A DNA stretch of 64,000 bases from Mesostigma viride (GCA_009746045.1 RPFO01000448.1:3429049-3493048), one strand, 5' to 3'; positions 55,421-64,000 are shown, counted from the stretch's first letter. Translations and numbers: made by a program. Notes: a model not told the origin generated them from the letters alone.

Positions 55421-56026
55421 TCAGTCGCAGAATCGATTCGCCTCGGTCACGCACTCGAACTTGTACTCCTGCCCGAGCGCGAACATCACCTCACGAACCG
55501 CCTTCTCAAACTCGTCAACACCGGCACTTCCCCACTCATGCACGTATTCGCTCAACCAGACCATGCATTTTCCAGCAGACGCGAACAGTATGTCAGCCTG
55601 TACCCTTCTATGCTTGAAGTACTTGCCGTCCTTCAAGATGACCCATTGGAACGGTCCCTCCTGCCCCACACCCTCAAACCCTTCTCCCCTATCATATTGC
55701 CGCATAGCACCACGAATTGGACTGGGTACTGATGGATCATAGGGCCTTATAGCACCACACCTCAGAAGCACCTCCTCAAATGCTTCTACGGTCGGCTTTG
55801 GGAGTCCCCGACCCTCCATATTGAAAACAAGAACCGCGGCCTTCCCGACATCCTGTCTCAAAAGACACTTTGCACCCTCCTTGGGCTTGAACGACAGCTC
55901 AATGTCCGGCAGAAGCCTGAGCGCGCTCTTAACCACTCCCAGAAGCCTGTCTTCCAAGTCGTCACGCTTTTGTTGCCATTCGGTAATATCAATCCACTCG
56001 CCCCCCTTCGTCCTGTAGAACGTCAT
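55421..56026 (-). CDS. tandem-duplicated hypothetical gene, copy 1
   Basis: 201 residues from ATG at 56026 (MTFYRTKGGEWIDI). Blocks shared with copy 2: LEDRLLGVVKSALRLLPDI, EGRGLPKPTVE, RCGAIRPYDPS, WVILKDGKYFKH, SEYVHEWG and FEKAVREVM, ending EYKFECVTEANRFCD. No recognised domain. Copy 1 has an extra segment (TEWQQKRDD) and lacks the SIDADGNESWIP insert of copy 2. Both copies are intact, so both may be expressed. Confidence 0.65.
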   Translation of the reverse strand: MTFYRTKGGEWIDITEWQQKRDDLEDRLLGVVKSALRLLPDIELSFKPKEGAKCLLRQDVGKAAVLVFNMEGRGLPKPTVEAFEEVLLRCGAIRPYDPSVPSPIRGAMRQYDRGEGFEGVGQEGPFQWVILKDGKYFKHRRVQADILFASAGKCMVWLSEYVHEWGSAGVDEFEKAVREVMFALGQEYKFECVTEANRFCD

Positions 56027-56080
56027 CTGCACACCACCGACACCGTTTGATATAAATTTGTCACCGTCAACGGCTGTTGG
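56027..56080 (-). promoter_or_regulatory. shared leader module, copy 2
   Basis: Same leader as at 55124-55176. Here the palindrome has one change (CAACGGCTGTTGG, 56068-56080). The ATG follows GTGCAG. Confidence 0.6.
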
Positions 56081-56345
56081 CTTGAAACAACAAGAATGAT
56101 TTATTACGCGCACGAAAATCACACCATTTTCCAGCCTCCAACGGCCGTTGGCGCACGAAAAATGCACGAAAAAAATTTTTATTATGCATTTATTCATAAC
56201 ATCCATATTGCCGTGACGTGGCAAATCACACCCAACTTTCCATCTGCCAACGGCCGTTGGCGCAAAGAAAATCAAACCCTAATTTGCAGGTGGCCAACGG
56301 CCGTTGAGAAACGGCCGTTGAGAAAATCACACCCAACATTAAACT
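56081..56345. other. intergenic, duplicated with 55177-55420
   Basis: Closely parallels the previous intergenic region, with palindromes at about 56138, 56247 and 56294 and a fourth half copy. Confidence 0.6.
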
Positions 56346-56963
56346 TCAGTCGCATAATCGATTCGCGTCAGTCACGCACTCGAACTTGTACTCCTGCCCC
56401 AGCGCGGACATCACCTCACGAACCGCTTTCTCAAACTCGTCAACACCGTCGGGTCCCCACTCATGCACGTATTCCCTCAACCAGAACATGCAATCTCCAG
56501 CAGACACGAACAGCCGGTCGATGATCATGTCAGTGTGATGCTTGAAGTACTTGCCGTCCTTCAAGATGACCCATTCGAACCGTCCCACCTGCCCTAAACC
56601 CTTAAACCCTTCTCCCCTATCATATGGCCGCGTCATCGGTATCCAACTTTCATTACCATCAGCATCGATCGACTGAAAAAAAATTGGGCTGGGTATTGAT
56701 GGATCATAGGGCCTTATAGCACCACACCTCACAAGCACCTCCTCAAATGGCTCTACGGTCGGCTTTGGGAGTCCCCGACCCTCGATATTGAAAACAAGAG
56801 CCGCGGCCTTCGCGACATCCGGTCTCAAAAGAGACCTTTCACCCTCCTTGGGCTTAAAATCCAGCTTAATGTCCGGCAGAAGCCTGAGCGCGCTCTTAAC
56901 CACTCCCAGAAGCCTGTCTTCCAAGTCGATCCACTCGCCCCCCTCCGTCCTGTAGAACGTCAT
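56346..56963 (-). CDS. tandem-duplicated hypothetical gene, copy 2
   Basis: 205 residues from ATG at 56963 (MTFYRTEGGEWIDLEDRLLG). It aligns end to end with the gene at 55421-56026 at an offset of about 930 bp. Differences are mostly substitutions plus an insert FFQSIDADGNESWIPMTRPY at about residue 98. Ends CVTDANRLCD. Function unknown. Confidence 0.65.
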   Translation of the reverse strand: MTFYRTEGGEWIDLEDRLLGVVKSALRLLPDIKLDFKPKEGERSLLRPDVAKAAALVFNIEGRGLPKPTVEPFEEVLVRCGAIRPYDPSIPSPIFFQSIDADGNESWIPMTRPYDRGEGFKGLGQVGRFEWVILKDGKYFKHHTDMIIDRLFVSAGDCMFWLREYVHEWGPDGVDEFEKAVREVMSALGQEYKFECVTDANRLCD

Positions 56964-57017
56964 CTGCAACCCACCGACACCGTTTGATATACATTTCTCA
57001 CCGTCAACGGCCGTTGG
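56964..57017 (-). promoter_or_regulatory. shared leader module, copy 3
   Basis: Palindrome at 57005-57017, GACGGTGAGAAATG, TATCAAACGGTGTCGGTGGG and TTGCAG right before ATG. GTGAGA...GCAG reads like a 38-base intron, or the GCAG may be the acceptor of a longer 5' UTR intron. Confidence 0.6.
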
Positions 57018-57347
57018 CTTGAAAAAACAACAAGAATTTTAAGATTTATTACGCGCACAAAGCACACACTAGTTTTCAGTCTCCAACGGCCGTTGGCGCA
57101 CGAAAAATGTTTTATTATGCATTTATTAATTACATCCATGGTGCCACGTGGCAAACCAAACCCTACTTCCGGGTGCAAAGAAAATCAAACGCTAATTTGC
57201 AAGTTCCAACGGCCGTTGGTGCAAGAAAATCACACCCAAAATTTCTTCAGTCGCAAAATCTATTCCCCTCACGCAGTCGAACAGGGGTACTGTTCCCCCA
57301 GCGCGGACCTCGCCTCACAAATCGCCCTTGGGTACGATTTAGTCCCC
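57018..57347. other. intergenic with palindrome units
   Basis: Palindrome copies at about 57084 and 57208. A decayed match to the start of the neighbouring unit is visible. No gene. Confidence 0.5.
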
Positions 57348-58138
57348 TCAAAAAACCTTGAACATTTCACCTTTGAACTTGAAATGCACTTCACCCCCCA
57401 TCCGAATTAGAAGTCCGGCCAAATTGACCCCAGACCAGCTGTCTGTAACGTCGCCGTGCATAGTGCTGAGAGACTTTCTCGCCTCACGATACTTGTTACA
57501 CCACTTCTTGTGTTCCTCCCAGTCCGCACGCTGGCATTCGGCAGCACAATACCGGACGTCTCGACAACCCCCGCACTTGCGGTGGACACCCTCCATCACA
57601 GAGCACGCCTGATTCGAGCAACACTTTGGAAGCGAGCCCAGCATCGGCCCTCCCACCCCCGGGAGAACGATCATCCGTGAAAACGTCAATTTCACGGACT
57701 CGGAATTCCCGAATGTAAAATGGAAACCTTCAAACCCCCCCCCTCTACTCTCGCCGATACGGTCAATCTCGGCTGCGCCTCACTCGCGTCTGGAAATTTC
57801 CCCCACTGGTCTTTCTCCCACTGGTCCCACCCAACCTTTCCGACATACGACACCAAAAGTCGAAACTCGACGTCTCGATTGAGTGGAACCCGATCCGCCG
57901 GCGTGGGCTTGTAGAATCCGCCAGCCAAGGCGAAGTACATGTCCAGCAACTGGAGATTAATCTGTCGTCCTACTGAGGCGAACGAGTCATACACGACCAA
58001 AACCGCAAACTGGCGACCCAGGCGCTTCTCGTGCTGCCGTACCCATCCGTGGATCTCGCGAGCCCGGTTAAGTACGTTTGCTGCCACGCAGGCAATCGCA
58101 GCGCGGGTCGAAGATTCCAGCTCGCCCGTCTCCGCCAT
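57348..58138 (-). CDS. MYND zinc-finger protein, one frame change at a C10 run
   Basis: Two adjoining frames make one protein of about 262 residues. N-terminal part from ATG at 58138: MAETGELESSTRAAIAC, QINLQLLDMYFALAGGF and REFRLLV-like VEFRLLVSYVGKVG. The frame then changes at a 10-base C run (about 57734-57743). C-terminal part: MYND finger CSNQAC, CGGCRDVRYCAAECQRADW, EEHKKWC (C-x4-C...C-x2-C-x5-C-x3-C-x7-H-x3-C). MYND fingers bind proline-rich peptides in partner proteins. The paralog at 63401-64000 runs through this point in a single frame, which supports a one-base indel here. Confidence 0.7.
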
Positions 58139-58193
58139 CCCTCCCCTGCGCCAATTGGCACGTGCGTAATACGTAAGTAATGTTTTTCAAGTC

Positions 58194-58206
58194 TAACGGC
58201 CGTTGG
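58194..58206 (-). promoter_or_regulatory. palindrome upstream of the MYND gene
   Basis: TAACGGCCGTTGG, 56 bp upstream of the ATG at 58138. It is also the first palindrome of the satellite array. Confidence 0.45.
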
Positions 58207-58308
58207 CTCACAACCCCCCTGTGGGAAGGGTGGATGCCTTACGAACCATTCAACCACATCTTTATGCTCAGCTAGATTTTTGGAGGCCTTTCTTGGAAGG
58301 CACATGGT

Positions 58309-59190
58309 AGTTAGGTTAAATAGTGACGGAACCTTTTGCCGCCTGAGGCAAATCGGTCCGTAACACTATTTTGCCCGGAATAACCACTTCCGAGCACCCA
58401 AGTTCATTCGGCCGAATTAACTTGGGTGCTCGGAAGTGGTTATTCCGGGCAAAATAGTGTTACGGACCGATTTGCCTCAGGCGGCAAAAGGTTCCGTCAC
58501 TATTTAACCTAACTAAAACCTGGCCTCGTGGAGGGGGGACGAAGAGCCCGAGACATCCGCCTAGGCCGCTGAGCACGCACCACTAAATGCGCCGGAGCTG
58601 CCTCAGTGAGGATTCGAACCCCTGACCTCCAAGGTGCACAGGTTTTAGTTAGGTTAAATAGTGACGGAACCTTTTGCCGCCTGAGGCAAATCGGTCCGTA
58701 ACACTATTTTGCCCGGAATAACCACTTCCGAGCACCCAAGTTAATTCGGCCGAATTAACTTGGGTGCTCGGAAGTGGTTATTCCGGGCAAAATAGTGTTA
58801 CGGACCGATTTGCCTCAGGCGGCAAAAGGTTCCGTCACTATTTAACCTAACTAAAACCTGTGCACCTTGGAGGTCAGGGGTTCGAATCCTCACTGAGGCA
58901 GCTCCGGCGCATTTAGTGGTGCGTGCTCAGCGGCCTAGGCGGATGTCTCGGGCTCTTCGTCCCCCCTCCACGAGGCCAGGTTTTAGTTAGGTTAAATAGT
59001 GACGGAACCTTTTGCCGCCTGAGGCAAATCGGTCCGTAACACTATTTTGCCCGGAATAACCACTTCCGAGCACCCAAGTTAATTCGGCCGAATGAACTTG
59101 GGTGCTCGGAAGTGGTTATTCCGGGCAAAATAGTGTTACGGACCGATTTGCCTCAGGCGGCAAAAGGTTCCGGCACTATTTAACGTAACT
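58309..59190. mobile_element. 882-bp composite foldback element
   Basis: Three copies of a 206-bp near-perfect hairpin (58309-58514, 58647-58852, 58985-59190). Each starts AGTTAGGTTAAATAGTG and folds at TTCGGCCGAA. They are separated by two 132-bp spacers (58515-58646, 58853-58984) that are inverted copies of each other. The whole is therefore a large inverted repeat centred in the middle hairpin. Flanked by the 5-bp duplication ATGGT (58304-58308, 59191-59195) within a satellite unit. No coding capacity. Confidence 0.9.
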
Positions 59191-61200
59191 ATGGTAATAA
59201 CCATCACTAAGCTGCATAAAAGACACATCCTGCCTTACTGCCACCCAATGAAACGAATGAAATGCACATGGTAATGTTTTTCAAGTCTAACGGCCGTTGG
59301 CTCACAACCCCCCTGTGGGAAGGGTGGATGCCTTACGAACCATCCAACCACATCTTTATGCTCAGCTAGATTTTTGGAGGCCTTTCTTGGAAGGCACATG
59401 GTAATAACCATCACTAAGCTGCATGAAAGACACATCCTGCCTTACTGCCACCAAATGAAAAGAATGAAATGCACATGATAATGTTTTTCCAATTCCAACG
59501 GCCGTTGGCTCACAACCCCCCTGTGGGAAGGGTGGATGCCTTACGAACCAGTCAAGCCCCATCTTTATGCTCAGCTAGATTTTTGGAGGCCTTTCTAGGA
59601 GAAAAATGGTAAATAGCCACCACTAAGCTGCATAAAAGACACATCCTGCCTTATTGCCACCCAATTAAACGAATGAAATGCACATGGTAATGTTTTTCAA
59701 GTCCAACGGCCGTTGGCTCACAACCCCCGTGTGGGAAGGGTGGATGCCTTACGAACCATTCAACCACATCTTTATGCTCAGCTAGATTTTTGGAGGCCTT
59801 TCTTTGAAGGCACATGGTAATAACAATCACTAAGCTGCATGAAAGACACATCCTGCTTATTGCCACCAAATGAAACGAATGAAATGCACATTATTGTTTT
59901 CAATTCCAACGGCCGTTTGCTCACAACCCCCCTGTGGGAAGGGTGGATGCCTTACGAACCAGTCAACCCATCTTTATGCTCAGCTAGATTTTTGGAGGCC
60001 TTTCTTGGAAGAAAAATGGTAATAGCCACCACAAAGCTGAATGAAAGATACATCCTGGCTGATTGCCAACCCACTCAAAGGAATGAAATGCACATGATAA
60101 TGTTTTTCAAGTCCAACGGCCGTTGGCTCACAACCCCCCACTGGGAAGGGTGGATGCCTTACGAACCAGTCAAGCCCATCTTTATGCTCAGCTAGATTTT
60201 TGGAGGCCTTTCTTGGAAGAAAAATGGTAATAGCCACCACTAAGCTGAATGAAAGATACATCCTGGCTGATTGCCAACCCACTCAAAGGAATGAAATGCA
60301 CATGATAATGTTTTTCAAGTCCAACGGCCGTTGGCTCACAACCCCCCACTGGGAAGGGTGGATGCCTTACGAACCAGTCAAGCCCATCTTTATGCTCAGC
60401 TAGATTTTTGGAGGCCTTTCTTGGAAGAAAAATGGTAATAGCCACCACTAAGCTGAATGAAAGATACATCCTGGCTGATTGCCAACCCACTCAAAGGAAT
60501 GAAATGCACATGATAATGTTTTTCAAGTCCAACGGCCGTTGGCTCACAACCCCCCTCTGGGAAGGGTGGATGCCTTACGAACCAGTCAACCACATCTTTA
60601 TGCTCAGCTAGTTTTTTGGAGGCCTTTCTAGGAACGCACATGGTAATAACCATCACTAAGCTGCATGAAAGACGCATCCTGCCTTATTGCCACCCAATGA
60701 AACGAATGAAATGCACATGATAATGTTTTTCCAATTCCAACGGCCGTTGCTCACAACCCCCCTCTGGGAAGGGTGGATGCCTTACGAACCAGTCAAGCCC
60801 CATCTTTATGCTCAGCTAGTTTTTTTGGAGGCCTTTCTAGGAGAAAAATGGTAAATAGCCACCACTAAGCTGCATGAAAGACACATCCTGGCTGCTTGCC
60901 ACCCTATCAAACGAATAAAAAGCACATGATAATGTTTTTCCAATTCCAACGGCCGTTGGCTCACAACCCCCCTCTGGGAAGGGTGGATGCCTTACGAACC
61001 AGTCAAGCCCATCTTTATGCTCAGCTAGTTTTTTTGGAGGCCTTTCTAGGAGAAAAATGGTAAATAGCCACCACAAAGCTGCATGAAAGACACATCCTGG
61101 CTGCTTGCCACCCTATCAAACGAATAAAAAGCACATGATAATGTTTTTCCAATTCCAACGGCCGTTGGCTCACAACCCCCTTCGGGTAGAGGCCTTACGG

Positions 61201-62091
61201 ACCAGTCAGAAATGGTGTCCACCAAGCTATTCCCCCCACACCCACAGTTGTCCTTGTCCACATACCTTTCCAGTACAGTTGTCCTCAGCTTCTCAGCAAC
61301 GGGCGACTCCTCTCCTTCTTGATGCCTTGACAGATATCACATAAACAAAACACGATCACGAGAGCATCAGGATTGTTAGAGGTTTCCTCCATCAACGACC
61401 GTAAGATACACACACCTCAAAAACCAACTTTCTTGTCCTCCCAAATAACATATGTTTTTAAATGTAAAATAAATCACATTCATATTCTGTCACTTGATTT
61501 AACCACACAATTGTTCAGGTCCAACGCCCGTTGGCATTACGCCTCTTCCCGGTAAAATACTATTTATTGCTCCAACCCCACAAGAAACTCGTTCCGGACC
61601 TGTTCGAAGCGAAGAGCACTGCCAGGGATCGGAGTCGAGCCAGATTTGTGTGCGGAACATGATGGCTGGCCTACGTGGTGTGGAGCAATAATGTCGACAT
61701 TTTCAGTGACTGTTCAGCCTAAAAAAATAACAAGCAGATGCGACGGCCCCTCCATTAAACAAATTATCCACCACTGTTGCGCTACACTAGCAATGTTTGT
61801 CAAGGTCCAACGGCCGTTGGCATCAAATAAATCACAACCATTGGTCACTCCATTTAACAAAATACCCACAACTTTTTAACCACACTAGAAATGTTTTTTG
61901 AGGTCCAACGGCCGTTGGAATCCAAAAAATGCCGAATTCATGTCAAATTTATATAAATGTGACAGTTGACAGAATTAGAGATAATTAAATCATGAAATCC
62001 AGCTTTAGCCATCAGCCTTACCCATCAGCAAAAATTGGCGAATTTCATTCAATATTAGAATTCAAAATTTATTAATGAAATTTATGTTTCA
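61201..62091. other. no gene recognised; scattered palindromes
   Basis: Palindromes at about 61520 (imperfect), 61808 and 61902. Only short frames; nothing recognised. Confidence 0.5.
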
Positions 62092-63039
62092 TCATTCAAC
62101 CTCTTCAGAATCCTCATCCAAACACAACATCATGTCCCCTTTCCACTTGTACATACTACTCTCGGCCAAATACAGCAAGCGTGCCTTCTTCCCCCCAAAA
62201 AACTTGAGATAATCCGGTGTGAAGATTGTTCCGCTGAGGACCTGCATAGCTAACTCCACCAAAACGCTTGCCATATCCTCCTCCCTACACCTCCTCTCTA
62301 ATAAGGCCTTCATGTCTGCGTTCTCATCAAATCCCATGATCAGAACTGCACATGCCATTCCTCCCCCCTCCAGAGGCAGCCCCTCCAAAAGCTTCACCCA
62401 TTCTGCCTCCCTACGCGCTCTCCTCCCCGGAGGAAAAAAAATGTCCTCATCCGGGTCATAAGGAGTATCGCAGAACCAGAAAATGCTCCTTAACCCCCAT
62501 AGTTCATAATTATCGTACAAGTCATCCATTTCCTTTCCCAATTGGCGTAAGCGAGCTGTCCACCCCCTCCAATTCCTCTCCAACACACGTCTCCTCTCAG
62601 CACGCTCGGACCTGAACAACCCTCCCATCGTCCTTGCTCGTGCATGTCCCTCTGGTGCTGGCTGGCGTCCTAACACCTCCTCAACTTCTTCACAATATAC
62701 CTTAAAATACATTCCCCTTGTGACGAGTGTGTAGGGGGTGATATCAGCGCTTGCACACTTTACTTGCCCGCCATACAATTCTCGGAAAAGAGACTCAGTT
62801 ATCAATGTACGAGGACCATCCCCGAATGCGTCCACGAACCCAGAAATTAACTTAAAGCTGAATTGGGGTTCATACCTCCCCGACACCGCTTCCCTAGCCC
62901 CTCTACAAACTGCTTCAAAGCGGGCTACGTCGGGCGCCTCCATAAAAGCTGCGACTTCGGTCCAAATTTCCCACGGCAGTGAGATATCCCCTTCCATTAT
63001 CGGCCCCGACGTCAAACTTGTCCCCTCTGCACATAACAT
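62092..63039 (-). CDS. F-box-like protein
   Basis: 315 residues from ATG at 63039 (MLCAEGTSLT); ATG at 62997 (MEGDISLPWEIW) is an alternative. An F-box-like segment follows the second start: ISLPWEIWTEVAAFMEAPDV then ARFEAVCRGAREAV. This matches LPxEIxxxIxxxLxxxDLxRxxxVCRxW in outline. F-box proteins link substrates to SCF ubiquitin ligases through Skp1. The remaining 250 residues are unrecognised: ERAERRRVLERNWRGW (basic helix), DTPYDPDEDIFFPPGRRARR and an acidic C-terminus (CLDEDSEEVE). Palindrome TAACGGCCGTTGG lies 80 bp upstream of the first ATG. GTGCAG after that ATG could be an intron acceptor, which would favour the second start. Confidence 0.55.
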   Translation of the reverse strand: MLCAEGTSLTSGPIMEGDISLPWEIWTEVAAFMEAPDVARFEAVCRGAREAVSGRYEPQFSFKLISGFVDAFGDGPRTLITESLFRELYGGQVKCASADITPYTLVTRGMYFKVYCEEVEEVLGRQPAPEGHARARTMGGLFRSERAERRRVLERNWRGWTARLRQLGKEMDDLYDNYELWGLRSIFWFCDTPYDPDEDIFFPPGRRARREAEWVKLLEGLPLEGGGMACAVLIMGFDENADMKALLERRCREEDMASVLVELAMQVLSGTIFTPDYLKFFGGKKARLLYLAESSMYKWKGDMMLCLDEDSEEVE

Positions 63040-63118
63040 ACATCGACGTCCATCCTTAAAAAAAATGAGGTTTTGTCGGAAAGAAAATATGCAAACGTTA
63101 GGCGAGGTTTCCAATCCC

Positions 63119-63131
63119 TAACGGCCGTTGG
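63119..63131 (-). promoter_or_regulatory. palindrome upstream of the F-box-like gene
   Basis: TAACGGCCGTTGG, 80 or 122 bp upstream of the two candidate ATGs. Confidence 0.4.
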
Positions 63132-63179
63132 GTCACTAATTGTTGTTTAACCCACTACAGTCGCATGAGAGAAAACGAA

Positions 63180-63320
63180 AGTCAATTTTATTCCAATTTC
63201 AAAGTGAAAGGAGAATTCACTATTACACCATTTTACAACACAAATCAGGTCAATTTTATTCCAATTTCAAAGTGAAAAGAGAATTCACCATTACACCATT
63301 TTACAACACAAATCAGGACT
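63180..63320. repeat. 70-bp direct duplication
   Basis: Two copies in tandem of GTCAATTTTATTCCAATTTC, AAAGTGAAA, GAGAATTCAC and TTACACCATTTTACAACACA. Confidence 0.9.
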
Positions 63321-63400
63321 ACATACACAAATTTCAAACCCAAAATGCGTCCAGTTTTCCAGCCTCAAAAGCAAATTATTACTCTACATTTCCAGTTTTT

Positions 63401-64000
63401 CTATGAGGAAGAACCGTAGTAGAAGGTGAAGGAGAAGTCAACCTCAGAGAAGTCGACCTCGGTTCCATCCAGTATGGTCGTCCTGTTTACCCCCCTTATC
63501 ACCCCTGCCAGCCCCTCCCTTGCTTGCCTCAGACGTTCGCATCTATCCTTATGCCTACTCCAGTCAGCACGCTGGCACTCCTCACTGCAATATCTGGCAT
63601 CCCTACATCCTCTACACCACTTCTGAGGGCCTGTGTCGCACCCACACCCCTCCTTGGAGCAATTTCGCATACCACGCATGGGAGCCCCATCCCTCACGAT
63701 CGGGTCAGAGAGCAAGAAAAAGTTCATGTTGAGGGGTACTTCTGCCCCTACACACGCATCAGCCCTCACGCGCAGGGAAGACGTAACATTCGGGTAAAAT
63801 GCGCGCCCGTAGGTGCACCCAAGCTGAGCCCCTTCCTCTTCCCCCAACTCTATCTTTGGCCCCTTTGTAATGAACGACACCAAAAGGCGGAACTCCCTCG
63901 TTGGGTCTATTGGCGCTCTTAGATCCATCTGTGGTACGAAAAAACCCTCTTGAATACAGAAGTTCATATCAGCTAGCTGGGCGTACATAACCCTCTCCAT
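63401..64000 (-). CDS. MYND zinc-finger protein, 5' end outside the window
   Basis: 199 residues are visible; the start lies beyond the right edge. Paralog of the gene at 57348-58138: shared PTREFRLLVSF versus VEFRLLVSY, then the MYND finger with Cys at visible residues 114, 119, 129, 132, 138 and 142, His 150 and Cys 154 (CRGCRDARYCSEECQRADW). The tail ends VDFSFTFYYGSSS. It is uninterrupted across the region where the other copy changes frame. Confidence 0.8.
   Translation of the reverse strand: MERVMYAQLADMNFCIQEGFFVPQMDLRAPIDPTREFRLLVSFITKGPKIELGEEEGAQLGCTYGRAFYPNVTSSLRVRADACVGAEVPLNMNFFLLSDPIVRDGAPMRGMRNCSKEGCGCDTGPQKWCRGCRDARYCSEECQRADWSRHKDRCERLRQAREGLAGVIRGVNRTTILDGTEVDFSEVDFSFTFYYGSSS

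Larger units (their letters stand above)
58150..61200. repeat. 208-bp satellite array with a palindrome in each unit
   Basis: About ten to eleven units, interrupted once by the foldback element at 58309-59190. Unit landmarks: GAATGAAATGCACATG, AATGTTTTTCAA, CCAACGGCCGTTGGCTCACA, GGGAAGGGTGGATGCCTTAC and TTATGCTCAGCTAGATTTTT. Period is 208 bp (for example 59980 and 60188). Small reading frames inside are repeat-borne. Confidence 0.95.

Noticed and set aside
58515-58984. Functional tRNA gene
   Set aside because: Only a 3'-half-like stretch is present; A-box-like and B-box-like words are in the wrong order and no cloverleaf is apparent.
59235-61261. Repeated 60-100 residue frames in the satellite
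   Set aside because: They recur every 208 bp, with ends set by the repeat, and have no protein-like conservation.

Overview
The window looks like nuclear DNA of a eukaryote, most likely a green alga. Supporting this are spliced genes with GT-AG introns, two chromatin/transcription genes of eukaryotic type (SPT6-like and EAF6-like), LINE and Ty3/gypsy retrotransposons, very long microsatellites, and a decayed plastid rpoB fragment with green-algal character near 51.4-51.9 kb. The species cannot be named from the sequence alone.

Left part (1-20.7 kb): G-rich minisatellite and a TTTGTGG array, then the 5' exons of an SPT6-like gene on the minus strand (about 4.27 to 1.17 kb). Next come LINE debris (5.9-9.7 kb, with one LINE nested in another and a clear 9-bp target duplication), a 1.7-kb GGGA tract, trinucleotide and CATGT arrays, a two-exon EAF6-like gene on the minus strand (17.8-16.9 kb), and an intact intronless NAD(P)-dependent epimerase/reductase gene on the plus strand (19.16-20.15 kb).

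Middle (20.77-31.55 kb): a complete Ty3/gypsy retrotransposon of 10,782 bp. It has 571-bp LTRs that look identical, a CTCAA target duplication, a polypurine tract, a small ORF resembling an RNA:DNA hybrid-binding domain, gag with a zinc knuckle, pol ending in a chromodomain, and an unrecognised third ORF preceded by a good splice acceptor. It is followed by a nest of LINE, half-LINE and MITE copies (31.7-36.7 kb) and by a 2-kb segment bounded by 19-bp direct repeats that carries a coiled-coil ORF.

Right part (about 39-64 kb): a different-looking compartment. All recognised genes lie on the minus strand. A perfect palindrome, CCAACGGCCGTTGG, occurs many times: alone or in pairs around genes, as 46-bp arrays, and inside a 208-bp satellite. 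I saw no copy in the left half. The genes include a large multi-exon gene of unknown function whose first modelled intron holds a 4.5-kb GGACAA array, a family of small Cys/His-rich proteins, a tandemly duplicated unknown gene, two MYND-finger paralogs and an F-box-like protein. Several genes share a leader just upstream of the ATG. An 882-bp composite foldback element is inserted in the satellite with a 5-bp target duplication.

Several right-side genes change frame at C/G homopolymers, so either the assembly has indels there or the copies are decaying. The many very long open frames across the microsatellites are artefacts of repeat length and are not annotated as genes.
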